Positions 34,601 to 47,717 of a stretch of 64,000 nt of DNA are shown piece by piece. The DNA is taken from positions 63,635,921 through 63,699,920 of the forward strand of contig NC_088173.1 in assembly GCF_028769735.1 (NCBI RefSeq), in the 5' to 3' direction. The notes beneath the pieces are model-generated. The model saw only the letters and a program-made list of their open reading frames with translations. It was not told the origin of the DNA and made no database searches. The position numbers and the translations under genes are program-made. Every line of letters begins with the position of its first letter. Positions within the stretch are counted from its first letter, which is position 1. This stretch comes from Zonotrichia leucophrys gambelii. Lineage: Eukaryota > Chordata > Aves > Passeriformes > Passerellidae.

Positions 34601-37390
34601 GCAAAAAGACTTAGCAGACTTCAAAATAAATTTATTGCTAGACTTGTAATGCTAAGGGGAAATGAATATTCAGAAATAGAGTATACTATTTGAACAACTT
34701 TGTCTGGATATGTTTTAAGGAATTATATCTGACTAAGTTAAATAATGAAAGAGTTGCTTATACTAAACTAAGAGCTACTGTCATAGTTCTTAATATAAGT
34801 ATTTGTATTTCTTTGGCTCATATAGACCTACAACAGAAAGCTTGTCTCTAGTCTAGACACCTTCCATGTCTTGTTTAGCTATGTATCAATCTTAACTACT
34901 CTCTTGAAGAAGTAATGTAGATAACTCTAGCCTTATTTTCTGTTAAATGTGAGGATGCCAATGAGGTTTTTGTTAGTCTACTTTAGTGTAGGAGCCTTGA
35001 GAAAACTTACATGTGAAGGCTTTTTATTTTTCAGCTTGACAATAGAACCTCTGTCAGTCTAGACAATGGGAATAGAATTCCATGTCAGACAATAGAAGTA
35101 GCTCTGAGACAATTCAAGAGTCATGCAAAGGGCCCTTGTTTGAGGTCTGTTCAGATTCTGGCTTTGATAACACAGTTCTCACCATCTGGGTATCTGGGTC
35201 AGAAAATTGGCTACTGCAGGCCTGAGTTCTGAAAACCTTTTATAATTTAGGTAGTAACTATGTATTGGATAATGGAAATCATTCTGCATTTTGCTAGCTT
35301 AGTTGTGTGCCATTATCAAACTATGCAGAGCATTCAGTGGGTCAAAAATGCTATAAAGATAAAAGCTCTCATACTTAGTGACACCCTGGCTGTGTGTACT
35401 CTCTCTCTTTGTTTGACACCAAATTCCAGTTTATGTCATATAAAACAGGGATAGGAAATTTGGAATTCTAGGATATTGTCTACATGCTGGAAGAATACCT
35501 CAGACCAGAATATTTGGTCTAATAACGTCTCTCTCCTTTTATTGAAAATGCCTTCAGTCTACATTAATTCAGAAGAAGAGCAAATTTGTTGTCTCTGAAT
35601 TTTTTTCAGTACTTAGGAAACCCCTTCTGATGCACTTCTATTTCTGAGAAAGATTATATATGAGCAATAAAACAGCTAGTTTTCCTAGCTGTTACTTGCT
35701 ATGCCTAGCAAACAGCTTGCAATCTGCTGATTGGGATATTTATTTATGCTTTTTTTTTTTCTCCTGAAGGGATTTACCCCTGGAACTCTTCCTACCTACA
35801 ATTTTCTGTTATTGAAAACAAAATAATAACTGCATTTTTGTCTGTGCTCTCTAATTCGAAGTCATATTGGAATGCCGAGATGCTGAGCAAGAAGATTATT
35901 TTGTATTTATTCCTATCTACAGATCTTCGTGTTATATTTTTTCTTTATTTTAAACCTTTCCAGGAGTCCACTTGAGAGATACTATTTCTGTTTTCTTCAA
36001 TTTGGATGTGTTTACAGTGTTAGAACATTTTTTTTCAACAGAATAACTCTTGATTTACACAAGTGTAAGATAAGCAACTATATAAAACAAGCATTACCAT
36101 CAAAAAAGAATTTATCTATGACTTTGTGATGGTAACGTGGAAGCATCTTGCAGCACTCTAAAGTATGATCAATTCATGCTGTTATAATTGAGCATTACTA
36201 GAAGTTATACCTTGAGTTCCATAAATTTATTGATTATAGAAAACCAGAGAATTATTTTCTTTACAATCACCTATTCACTTTTATTATTTTAAATTTATAT
36301 TTGTTTCATAGCAGAAGGATGGCTAAGATTATAAGTACTTTTAAAATAGTCTAAATAAAAACAAGTATTCCCATTTAAAAACCACTAAAATGTAATTTCT
36401 GTATATATCAGGCATATATCTTGTCATAGGTTTCATGCATGGTATACGCTTAGAATTATCATCAAAATATTAGCTGATTTCTGCATGTTCCAGACTTTGA
36501 ATTAAATTTCTGTGCAAGACAGTTTTTTCAACAAAAGATTCACTATCAGTTTTCTCTTGATATTCATGACATAATTCAGAAGAGTCTGCTTCACATGCAG
36601 CTAAATCTTTCTGAATCTAAATATAGATGATATTATTTAAGCTCCCTTAATATTATTTTTTTTTATCGCAAGACTCGCCTTGCAAGCTACAAGTGAGGTA
36701 TATTGGGTTTTAATGTAATGTACTGGTCTAGACAGCTAATGAGAAATTCGGGTTAATGTGTGTCAAAAAAACATTAAATCTTTGGGATTTAGTAAAAACT
36801 GCTTATGGAGGTGCAGAAATTATCTAAACATGGGAACATAAGCAGATGAAACCATGTAAAAGATCAGGGCAATTGTTCATGTTCTTTTTCTCAATAACCT
36901 GTACATGGCTTTAATTACTTTATGACTTTGTATTTGATCTTCAATCATTTTGTACAATTAGGATGCTTAAACATGACCGTTATATATTTCTGTTCCTTAG
37001 CTCAATTATGTCTACAGAGTTTTGCTTGGTTGGGTTTTTTTGTTTGGTTTGGTAGTTTGCGGTTTTTTTAAGTCAAAGGGAGATAATAGAAACAACTGAA
37101 TATGAAGTGCTACACACATATTGTATGTTAATTCCAAATATTCTCTTTGTTTTCAACTTAGTCAACATATAAAAATTTACTTAGATGCTTACTTAAAATT
37201 TAAATATTTACAAAATGTTTTTATCAGTATTAGTTGCTGTGTTCTAATGCAAAATAATCTTGAAAGCAGACTCAAGAACTTTACACTAACGTAATCAGAA
37301 AATAAAAATGAAGGAATCTTCAAATTTCTGAACTCAGCCCAACTTCATTAACTAGTCAACTTCATCCAGAATCAATGAGACCTACCTGCT
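31663..37390. other. Intergenic/intronic DNA, nothing recognised
   Basis: AT-rich sequence. The longest frame (108 codons, minus, 33736-34062) overlaps another frame on the same strand and has no motif. A G/T-rich low-complexity tract lies at 37018-37071. Confidence 0.5.
37018..37071. repeat. G/T-rich low-complexity tract
   Basis: TTTGGTTGGG and TTTGTTTGGTTTGG units merge into T7 runs. It is the same type of tract as at 16629-16667. Confidence 0.7.
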
Positions 37391-37738
37391 ATGCGCAATG
37401 GAACTTTAGGCAGAGAGCAAAAACTGGTGAAGACTACTAGAATGAAAAAGCTTCCATTGATGGCTCAAACAAGCACAAACGGTAACAGCCTGGCTGCAGA
37501 CTTGGAGGTGTTGCTTTCAGGACAGCAGTTAATATTGCTGCAGAGTGCTGTATTTGCAAAAGCATCATCTTTGCTCAGCATTGATTCTGATAACTTAATG
37601 TGGCTCCCGTATGCAGCAATATCCCAGCAAGCTGTGGATGGAACGTTCATGGCTGAGTCCTTTACCAACAGCAGCATTGTTGAGTTCCTCTGTGGCATTC
37701 CCCCAGACATATTTAATAAGGCAGATCTTTTATTGTGA
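37391..37738 (+). CDS. Unidentified 115-codon open reading frame, doubtful
   Basis: The frame runs from ATG at 37391 to TGA at 37736-37738. I do not recognise the product. The predicted protein has a basic start (RTTR-type residues removed by the next Met at codon 18), then a leucine-rich stretch (LEVLLSGQQLILLQSAVF) and a mixed, non-repetitive remainder ending in FNKADLLL. It has no signal peptide, zinc-binding pattern or catalytic motif that I can name. Composition is less AT-biased than the flanks and codons are not dominated by A/T-only triplets, which is why it is listed. Against it, the antisense strand is also open for 94 codons over the same span (37465-37749), the ATG context is weak, no splice signals or promoter are evident, and a frame this long is expected a few times by chance in 64 kb. 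It could be a fragment of an unrecognised old repeat. Confidence 0.15.
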   Translation: MRNGTLGREQKLVKTTRMKKLPLMAQTSTNGNSLAADLEVLLSGQQLILLQSAVFAKASSLLSIDSDNLMWLPYAAISQQAVDGTFMAESFTNSSIVEFLCGIPPDIFNKADLLL

Positions 37739-39069
37739 ATACATGGCACTCTTCAAGTAATAGGAGTTCACTAACCTGTAATTAAGGAAAAAGACCCAAC
37801 ACTTCTAATATATACCAAGAAGTATTAACAAGGTTGGTCCTATCTTCTATGTACCCTTTTAGCATAAAATGAAAAATTTTATTTTGTGCAAAGCTGCTTC
37901 ATCTAGGTTAAGGTGTATTCTCCCCTTTAATTTTTTTCCAAGATCACTGTGGTAGGCAACAGATTTTATTCTTCTCAATGCCTTCTACTTGCCTAGTTTT
38001 TCCAGTTTGCCTCACCTTGTATTCCAACACTCTCCTAAGAGAAATTGTACACTCCCCTTCTGCATTCTCTCCTTCAGTCATTACAATCCTTCAGAGTACC
38101 AGGCTCTACAATTTATGTCTCTGCCACAACTAATTGACCATTTCTCTTTCTTCTTATGCTGTTGATGATGTTTTGAGGGCATATACAACTTATTGAACAT
38201 GTTACTCATCATAGTAAAATGAGAATGATTTAGACATGATTTAATCTGGTGAAGCCATTGTAAATATTGATAATTAAAGCCGTGAGCAAATGTTTGCATT
38301 TCTATATTTAACAGTCTCTGGAATGTGATTTTATGTCACACAGGCAGTTTTCTGTTGGAATTAATGAATTATTTATGCTTCTGTAAGTCATTTTTGGGTA
38401 GTGATAATTGACTTCAGAGATACCAATTTTTCTTTCTGTATCTGGTCAGCTATGAATGGAATCTGGTTCAAATCAAAGTTTCAGATTGCACAAACCTGAA
38501 ACAAATAGGGGAGAAAAGCAAAACAGAATCTTGCTGCTTAATTTAGGCTAGATGTACATTTAAAAATAAAAAACCGAACAAGAACAAGATCAGTGACATT
38601 CTCATAAAAATATTTTTAAAATGTTAATTCACTTCTAATATTTAAAAGGAGTAATGTCAAATCAAGCAGTTTAAGATGTTTGCAATCTCTCCAGCATCAC
38701 TTTTTTCTAGTTTTAGTTTCCATTAGTTACTGTTATAGCTATATTTACATAAAAATATCATACATTTACAAAAGCCAGTGATGGGTTTCCAAAATTGTAA
38801 GAATAGAAATTACCATCCCATTTGACCTGTTTGACTGTCACAACACCAAAAAGAACCTTATAATATCAAACTATTAAATGGGTCATCAAGGTAATAGTGC
38901 AGCATGGCAGGAAGTGATTGGTTATTGTGCTGTGGGGCCAGATTCAGAAGCAATCTGTGGGCGATTTCTGTCGAGGACAAGGTTTCAGATTTTGAGCTCT
39001 GCTGGTTATACACAGTTACTGCTGTGAGTCTTTATTAAGGTTGAACAAGTAGAATCTGCTGATCTGCCA

Positions 39070-39240
39070 GTTGTTGCAGAAGATTGTGCTCCCGTTGTGA
39101 GAATGCTTCACCTCCTTATGCACGACTGACCTTCCAGTGGGGTCCTGCTGCGAGACGTGAATGCGGCCATTGCAAACAGTCTGCCAGCACAACTCCAAGC
39201 TGTGGATACGGCAGCCAAGCTTTTGCAGTTATGGGCAGCA
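39070..39240. other. Small GC-richer patch with several CpGs
   Basis: About 170 bases with CpGs clustered in CTCCCGTTG, GCACGACTG, CTGCGAGACGTGAATGCGG and GATACGGCAG, unlike the CpG-poor surroundings. No gene or repeat family was recognised. It is too small and too weak for a CpG-island promoter and may be a fragment of an old, once GC-rich repeat. Confidence 0.4.
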
Positions 39241-41350
39241 AAGCTGGATTATATAGTCTGTTTTAAAATTACCACACTGTTTCACAAAACCTACAACTGA
39301 TTACTGATTACGATTACAACTTACAACTGTCGCCTAGCTAATTTCTATTATTGTAGACATCAAGTAACTTTAAAAAGCTAAATCTATTCATGGGAAGGCT
39401 TTTATGCATTTCAAGCAAAAATCCATATATAGTCATTGCACTAATTATTTCCCCCTAGATTTATTTTTTCTGTGAAACATATAGCTCACAATGAGAACGC
39501 TGTATTGCAAACACATTTTCTTGGAGTCCATTATAGGAAATTTTTACACCTGGCCAGTTCTTTCTCTATGAGATGGTGATAAAAACTTCTTTTAGGTAAA
39601 TTTTATTACAGATAACCCTCCAAAAATAACCACCAATTTGAATAAGAATTAACACTCTTTTATGCATTTCTCCAGTGATGACTCCTTTGCTATAATCCCT
39701 AGACCATAGTTCTGTTTCTGGAAGACCTGAATGCTGATGGTACAGGATGGAGGAATACCTTCCAGCTTCTTCCTTGGCAGTGTGAATGATGGTGACAGTT
39801 TACACTTGCAGTGTGTTCCTGCATGGAAAATTATATTCTCAATTATGTGCATCTGAACTCTTCATTATTGCTCCAAATGCTGCTAACTGGAGAAGAATTA
39901 TTGAATTTGGCAAATTATACACACTTTGCAAACCTATAATGTACAATTTTATATGTGACAAAATCAAGAACTTTATTTGCTGGGGTTTTTTTCATTCACA
40001 TTTATTTTTCTTTTATTGACTGTAAAAATACATCTTAGAGGTATATAATTCCTTAGTTAAAGTGAAAAATAGAACCCTTCTGTAGAAATAAGACAGATGA
40101 CTGAAAAACAAGTTTGTAAAGGATAAGAAATACCAGGATAATTTTATGAAGTAAAAGGACACATCTCTGCTTGTGTGACTCTTTGTATCCCTCATGAATG
40201 CAGTGTTACCTGTTTTCCAGGGAAAGAGGGTGCACAATCAGCAACCTAATTAATTGCTTGAGGGATGGATATGCAGATCTACATCTGCTTTTAAAACTTG
40301 TAAGTAAGAGACACTGTCATATTACCTATGTATTTTAAATAGTACAGGATGATGTCACAGTCTGGGACAAAATCTTTGTTTCTGATCTTTGACGTATTCC
40401 CTCATTTTTTTGTTTTATTTCACATCAGTGCTCTGTCACTATTACTCAGCAGCAGGATTTGGTGAGAAGCATTTTCTTTGATTAATCTGATTTTAAATTA
40501 AGTTCCTGTAACATGTATCAGAAACATCATTTGTGGGAGGTAATTTTGACATGCAGAATGGATATTTAAATGTAAATCATGACGTGACTATTTAGCTGAC
40601 TTCTCTATTTCATTCAATTATTGATCTTTGTTTCATGACATTTCCAGTTTTAAACTGTGTGTGTGTTTTCCGTTGACTTTTTTATCTTCATCTTGCTTTT
40701 AAAATATTTCAAATTTCAAGTAGGTCCTTATATGAAATATCTTATATTCTATAATTATGTTACCAATCAAATTCAATACAATTTTACATCCCTGTGACAT
40801 TTACATTCCTGAGTAGAATTGAGGGGCCTGCTTGCCTCTCAGTTTGTCTATGACCTGCAAAATGGAATTGAAGTGGCTCTCAGGTGTTGGAAGTTTTACT
40901 GCAATTGCATGGAGCTTAAGGTCACAATTAGAAAGGAATTGTAGAAGAGCTGAAGGAATGATCTAACCTTCCCTACAGTTTTGTGAGGCATAATGCAATT
41001 GTGTTCATTTAATCAATTTTAACTATCTCACATAAATTTCTGCAGTAATCACCTCCTGTACTCAGCTGCTAAGATCAGTTCACATTCTGAAGAGACCTGC
41101 ACTTTGTAGGACCACAAGTTTGGACACTTGATTTCTGAAATCAGCTTTCCCTGATTTAAATAAAATGCACCATAAGAAGTATATAATTTAAAAAAAATAC
41201 TTATATAGATCTTATGGGTATTAATAATAATTAATAGATTTTATGGATGGTTTTTATGGCTTAATTTTTGGATTATTCTTTCTGATTCAGAGTTGCATTT
41301 TATGCTCTTACCAAATTTCAGGATCTATTATGAAGACACCACTTGATGAT

Positions 41351-41449
41351 AGAGAATTCTATACAGAATTCTATAGAATTCTGTAACATAATTTGATTGT
41401 TATTAGAAGAGAATTCTATATGTATAACATAATTTGATTGCTAATAGAC
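41351..41449. repeat. Imperfect tandem duplication rich in GAATTCTAT
   Basis: GAATTCTATA occurs repeatedly (from 41353, 41366, 41376 and 41411), and the longer segment TAACATAATTTGATTG occurs twice (41384-41399 and 41425-41440), followed by TTATTAGA or CTAATAGA. This indicates duplication of a unit of about 40 bases. Confidence 0.8.
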
Positions 41450-44311
41450 TGTGAGATCACTAAGTTAATTGCAAGATTACTAATAAAATTGTGTTTATAT
41501 TACCCTCTCTTCTGGCCTACTACAATTAGGAGAATAACCATAATCTTTAGAAAGGAGTATCTAAAGTGTGTTTGTTATATATTGACAGTTTATTGATACA
41601 GCATTCCCAAATGTTGTATATTCTGTTTATTGTTGCCTTGTGAATCCCATTTTTTTTTAATTAATTCTCCTGAATCAAGAAGATTATCAGGGTGGTACTG
41701 ACACCTTTGATTTTCAGTGCTCATTTATTCTTGTTAAATTAATAGAACAGGTATAATCCTTCCAGCTCCCATGGTAGAGTTTTGAGCTTGGTTAATGAGA
41801 ACCTGTATAATGACATCCTTTAAAGAGCGAAATTACAGCAAAGTAATTTTCTCTTTCAGATATAATATTGCAATCTCTTGAGTTTGGGCAGCACTGCCAT
41901 TAAATATGCAGATACGTAGCTATGGTGCCACCTTTTCCTTCAAATTGAGTTTCAGGGATAACTGAAAAACTTTTAAAGCTTCAATACTGTCTCATTCAAT
42001 TTCAGAAGTGAAAATTGCAAAGGAGTTTAAAAATTACTATCAAAATCTTCTAAACCTAAACAGAAGAGGTTTATCAAGGTGCTTTTAGTTCAAGAATTTT
42101 TTTTTACACTAACTCTATTTTCTTCCTTTAATTTGTAGTTTATCACTGTCATTCCCTTCATATATATCTCTGTGCTGGGAGCTTCTTCTAATTAATTCAA
42201 TGCATCTATCATTACTTATTTCTCTTACGAAGCCAAGGAACGTGTTAATGAGTCTTCTAGAGCAATGTGTCAGTTTTTTAAAGTCCATTAACTTTCTATG
42301 ACTTTTTGCATACTAACACTCATTATGAAATCATTTCCCCTGAACATGAAATCCAATTTAAATTCCAACCATGAATTTTCAGTGATGGAACATGTTTTTT
42401 AATTGCTCTATCTTTCTGTGCTCTGTACAGAATTAAGTTGCATGTTGTATTTTTAACGTCTCTTTCAATGACAATGACACATTTCAATGGCAAATTATCA
42501 ACATGAGAAAAATGCATAGTTATGAGACTCAAAGCTTTCAGAAAGTAAAGGTTCCTCTAGAATTTGTTATTATTTCATATGTATTGTTACTGACCTTTTC
42601 TTACAATTATTTTGTTAAAACCATCTTAATTCCAAAGACTATGAATACAAAGCCCAGGAGACCTTCCAAAATTATTCCCTTATGTCATGTCTTCTCTCTG
42701 GTCCACACAGAAGAATATAATCTTCCTTTGCTAGCTCTCCTGAAGAATGTCATTTATATTCCTGTCATGTCAGGACTGCATAAGCATATCATGAGATTTA
42801 TCATGTAAATGACTGGAAGAAAATCTAAATTAGCTTTAAATCCTCGTTTCCATGTTTACTTGATGGTTTTGATAAGCTTCAGTCTCTCTGTGAAGCCCTG
42901 ATCTGACAACAGGTTTTTGACCAGAAAGAAAACCAAAATATGTGATCCAGATAAGAGCAAAGTGTGACAGTGTGCCCTCCAGTCTGCTTTAACTGATAAC
43001 CAGAATTACAGGTTGCACACAACATGCGCTTGCAGGTGAGTTTAAATGCAAAAGTGCATAACTGGCACATAAATTTCACACAAGTTCTAGTATTCAATAC
43101 AGCCCTAAACATTCCACTGGACATTTGAATAAAGCACTGGAGAAAACCCACAGAACTGCAGGAAATAATCAGGCCATGAGGAAGTCTTAGTGCCAGGGTT
43201 TTTAATCATAGCAGAAATGAGTGTGTTATTCCCAGAGTTTTGAGCAAAAAATTTGATATTTATCTTCATTTCTTGAGGAAAAGTCACTGCAACCTAGTAA
43301 GATTTCAAAACTTAGCAGCAGATGCTTTACTTTAAATTGAGTGATTGTGGAACTGAAACAATTTTATGCTGAAACCACACTCTACACTGAAGATGTAGTT
43401 TGTCAAAATCTTCATTTTTTGTTTGTTTGTTTATTTTTAGCAAAAATAAATTTTTTGGTTACTTTGAAGAAAAATATTAATTGAGATGGATGTAAATCCA
43501 GTTGTAGGGAGATATCACTGCTATGTGGGTTCCACTATGTTCAGGAGCTTTATTTTATTTTGTTAAAGAATCAACCTTAGACAAGAGTAGATATAACTTT
43601 GACACTAATGGAAGAGCCAAAGTTCCCCCTCGAATTATGCTGCAGCAGGCTTGCCCTTTGGGCCACTTATGGTGGCTGCTTATTGCTTTCTGCTCTGCTT
43701 TAAACCATGCGATTGTCACTACGAGCCAATGTCACATACGTTGGAGTAGCAGTAAGAAGTTTTTCCTGGCATGGAGGGAATTAGGTATAATCTTCATCAT
43801 AGCACCACATCAAGGAACGTGGTAGTGTCATAGAGAGTTAAAAATATAAGATAATTGAAATGGGCAAATTCCCATTTCTCTAGTAAAACTGTTTTTGTTG
43901 CATTCACTTTCAAATAATCTCTAAATCAAGTGCAGAGCTGCTGCTCAAGTTGTCTCCTGTTTCATTAAGATCTAGTTTTATTATATTGATGTGCCAGGAG
44001 CAATAGTACCTGCCAAAATAGTGCTGATAGTTAAGTCTATGCTTGAACTACAGTTGCCCTGAAATTAAAACTGGAAAACAAAAACAACCCTGTAATTAAT
44101 ATGTCAGATCATATTAGATCTTGAAAACTGGCTATACTTCATTCCAAGGTTTGCAAAAATGATAAACATTATCTGTATGCAGTTAAACACCCATGACAGT
44201 TTTGTTCCCTTATATGGTTTCTATACAACAGTACTTTTCACTTTTTTCCAGGGATATAAACAGGGCAACTAATCAGATTTGGCATAGTATTTAACTGGTC
44301 TTGTACACACC

Positions 44312-44332
44312 TTTTTTTTTTTTTTTTTTTTT
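44312..44332. repeat. T21 homopolymer
   Basis: Twenty-one consecutive T, the longest homopolymer in the window. On the minus strand this would be a poly(A) tail ending a body located at higher coordinates. Nothing recognisable was seen there, although 44690-44840 is slightly GC-richer and unassigned. Confidence 0.92.
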
Positions 44333-47171
44333 GTAAAACCCTCCATTCCATTGCCTTCAATCACAGCTTGTATTATTTGTCTCTATTTAGAAGGTAAAAA
44401 ATTGGATTTCCCTTTGGTTGTGCACCAAATCTACAGCTTCTATGGTAAAAGTGAGAGCAGCAGTGCAGACTGCTTAGTTCTACTAGTAGTACCCTTGACT
44501 GACTACTGTTTGGATGATGAAAAATTATCAGGTGCCTTTATTTGCTCTCAGACAGACAATTGGATTTTCTTCTGAATATCAGTTTAGTGTAGTGGTACTG
44601 CTACTACTTCCTCGAAAAAGATGCCATCTCTTTTCAAAGTTGCAATAGGTTCACCTTTCATGGTGCATTAGTTATAAAAACATCCCCATCAGAATCTGGG
44701 GAGGGCCTCTGCACTCGTTGCTGCTCCATGTCAGGTCTCTGAGGGACACCACCAGAGCATCTCAGGGCATCCTGTCAATGTCTCTGAAGAAAACTGTGCA
44801 TCTGTTCTTCACATCAGGGATCCCTTCGTTACAATTATTTTCTGGTTTTCTCTTTTAAATCGTTCTATAATAATTCAAGTAAAGCTTTTCAATTTAATGA
44901 ACTTATGAGGAAATTCTGAAAACCATGGAGTCAATGAAGAAGAAATGTATCTTCCAGTTTCTCTTAGAAGGGGAGAAGTTGTTCCCCTATCAAGGGAAAC
45001 AAAATCTTTTTTCAATATCTGGTAACAATTCTACTAAAAATTTGCATAGAACTACATTCACATGCAAGAAATCCTTTACAAAGAGGAATAACCTACATGA
45101 CAGTAGGGTTTTATATACTGTACAACAAAACAGACAATGAAAACTTGTTTAAAATCTACTGCTACCTTCATATATTTTAGCTTTTTATAGGAGTTGAGCT
45201 AGTTTATTTGTTATCCTAAGCATTTTCTAAAGATGAACCAAGACCTTATAATTATGATATTTGTTTCATGTTCACTTTTCAAATCTCATCTTACTTCACA
45301 CATTAGTAAACAATTTGTCTAGAACATGATTGCTAGAGTGATTCTGATTTATTAAAGTTACTTGTTTAGTAAGACTGAATGGGTTCACATTATCCAGTTT
45401 TAGATCTTTCTTCTATTTGAACACAATAAAAGATTTTACTTAAAATATCTACACTGTTACCCAGTTTGATGACAAATATGTAAGGTTGTGCAAAAATAAA
45501 ATGTATTTTACACATATGTGAGATCTATAAGGAAATGGATGGTATGTATATTAAGACAACATATTTTACAGACATCTTAGAACAACAAAAGAATGTTGAA
45601 CTTCAAGTTTTAGTCAGACAAAAGAAGTTCTAATGGTGTAAAGAGGTATTACAGGGCTTAAATTAAAGACTAAAATATGTTATAAATAAGGTCGTTGTCA
45701 ATCTCCAGCATCCATAACTCTAGGTGTCAAAAACTGGGGACTTTTAAGTATCTTAAGAAAAGTAATTAACAAAAAAAAAAATCAAAAAAACTTAAAAATG
45801 GGACACAGAAACTCACAGTGACCTAGATAATTCATATGAAAAAGTGAAAGATCTAGATGATGTTTGAAATTTACCAGCTAGCATCTTCCAAAAGCTTGCA
45901 AATACCCAGATTTTTGGGGTTTTTTTCTGAGAATGAAAATTTATTTTCTGGAATGAGTCAAAAACAACAAACAGATGATTTCTTCTTACTTTGGTAAGCT
46001 CTGGACAAAAGCCTAGCCTGATTTTTCCTGTAATAATAAACTCATCTATCTTAGCCATATGAAATCACCCTTCTGAAGGGAAGCTATTGTAACTTACATG
46101 ATATCAGGACAACTGGACCATTATAAAACTACTTTCATCTTGAACAATTTCTATTAGGAAGTTCTATATCTTGTTAAGTTCTTGGGTCTCATAAATCAAA
46201 GGCTAGATTTTCTGTCAAGTCACACTTTCCCTTTACAGGAGGTTACTTTCCAAAAACAGCTGTGTTACTTGAGACGTGTAACTTGCAGATCAGTGAAGTG
46301 AAAGGCTCACCTCAGCTGGAAATGATATTTCACTCCCAAAAAGTCATTATGGGATACGATGTGACAAGGCATGCCCTCCACTTCACTGACGTGCGTACCA
46401 TATGGCACAAAATGTCACAACCTGTTCAAGTTTAGGATGTGCAACTCACGCAGCTGCATAACTGCATTTTTTTCTTTTTCCTTTTCACATAAGCATTACT
46501 GTGAAACTGTGAAGCAGGAGGGGACTAACAGGAAAGTGTTTCAGTCAAGCGATTCCTACCTATAAACATAATCCGAAGACCAAAACCGAACTACTTATAT
46601 GTCTCTGTTCCCAGGAGCCTGCAATGGTGTGAATGGAAAGATGCACTGCACTAAAGTGGAAAATATCTCTGTATGTACCTGTCCTGGGGTAGAAATAAAT
46701 TTGAATTAGCTGAAAACTATTTCAGACATTTTTCTGTTGTTGACAAGTCAGAAGAGTTGCATATAATTATGTATTTCACCTTCTCCTGGGTCAGTCAGTT
46801 TCTGCTAGGTGATCTGTGCTTCACACAGCATTTTGAGCAGTAGGATATGGTAGTTGGGAGTGATATGAAGTATGGATTGACTGAATTTAAACATGGCTCT
46901 ATGGAGCTGGATTTACTAAGCCGACCTAATTTTTTTTTTCAGTTAAGGTGAACTAGGCAGTCAAAGATTTATATTTAGATTAATGTAGGGACTGAATATA
47001 TTCCAAACTGATATGCAATGTACTTTTTCAATGTTTTAAAATGTTTTCATTTAAATGTAATAAAAAAGTTGACAGTATGTTGTCATTCCAATTTACAAAT
47101 AAATGTGGTGATTCTGAAGGGTTTGGAGTTCTTTCCAGAATTTGCATAAGTATCCACTTACAGGTTTCCAA

Positions 47172-47172
<1 letters not shown>

Positions 47173-47217
<45 letters not shown>
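47173..47217. repeat. (TA)19 microsatellite followed by (CA)n
   Basis: An uninterrupted TA run from 47173 to 47210 is followed by CACACAC to 47217. It is likely length-polymorphic and able to extrude a cruciform. Confidence 0.97.
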
Positions 47218-47548
47218 TAATGTAACAGGAAAAAACCAAATAAAAACCCCCAATGAGTGAAGTATACAGTGCATATGTTCCATGGTTGAAGTTTGAGGGA
47301 ACAAATGTGACACCTGTAAATTATTTGAAGGATGAAGACCAAGTTTACTAATTTGGTTTTTAAGTAAGGTATCTATTTCTACTCTTCTGTCCTGTAAAAG
47401 TTACCAAGAATTTCAGAAAAAAAAAACTTTTCATAATGGAGTGGTCATCATTCCCACTTTCTTCATGCCAAAATATTATGACAGTCATTCTGAAAATCTT
47501 TTTCTTAGTTTCATGGACACTATGCAGGTACAAGTATTAAACATAAGA

Positions 47549-47560
47549 TTTTTTTTTTTT
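47549..47560. repeat. T12 homopolymer
   Basis: Twelve consecutive T, about 45 bases before a CR1 3' relic. Confidence 0.85.
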
Positions 47561-47604
47561 CTTTAAGGGAGATTCAACAACAGTGGAAGAGGATGCTTAG
47601 AGCA

Positions 47605-47717
47605 TCACAGAGTTTCCATCTGTGGAGACTTTAAAAAGATAGATGGCCACAATCTTTTGCAGGAGGCCTGGCCTATTCAGTCTCCAGAGGTCCCTTCAAC
47701 CTGAGCTGCTCTGTGAG
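47605..47717 (+). mobile_element. CR1 LINE, short 3' end relic
   Basis: A short plus-strand CR1 3' fragment. TTTCCATCTGTGGAGACTTT corresponds to the end of ORF2, TCTCCAGAGGTCCCTTCAAC is the conserved pre-terminal block, and the end reads GCTGCTCTGTGAG in place of ATTCTGTGATTCTGTG. Only about 110 bases remain. A 64-codon frame across it (47643-47837) is not a gene. Confidence 0.8.

Larger units (their letters stand above)
37739..47604. other. Intergenic/intronic DNA with small repeats
   Basis: No gene recognised. It contains a CpG-bearing GC-richer patch (39070-39240), an imperfect duplication (41351-41449), a T21 run (44312-44332), a (TA)n/(CA)n microsatellite (47173-47217) and a T12 run (47549-47560). 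Open frames of about 100 codons at 42503-42808 and 43523-43825 have no motif. Confidence 0.5.

Noticed and set aside
17763..46926. Shared TTTACTAAGCCGAC 14-mer at about 17765 and 46914
   Set aside because: The flanks do not align, and several shared 14-mers are expected by chance in 64 kb of AT-rich sequence.
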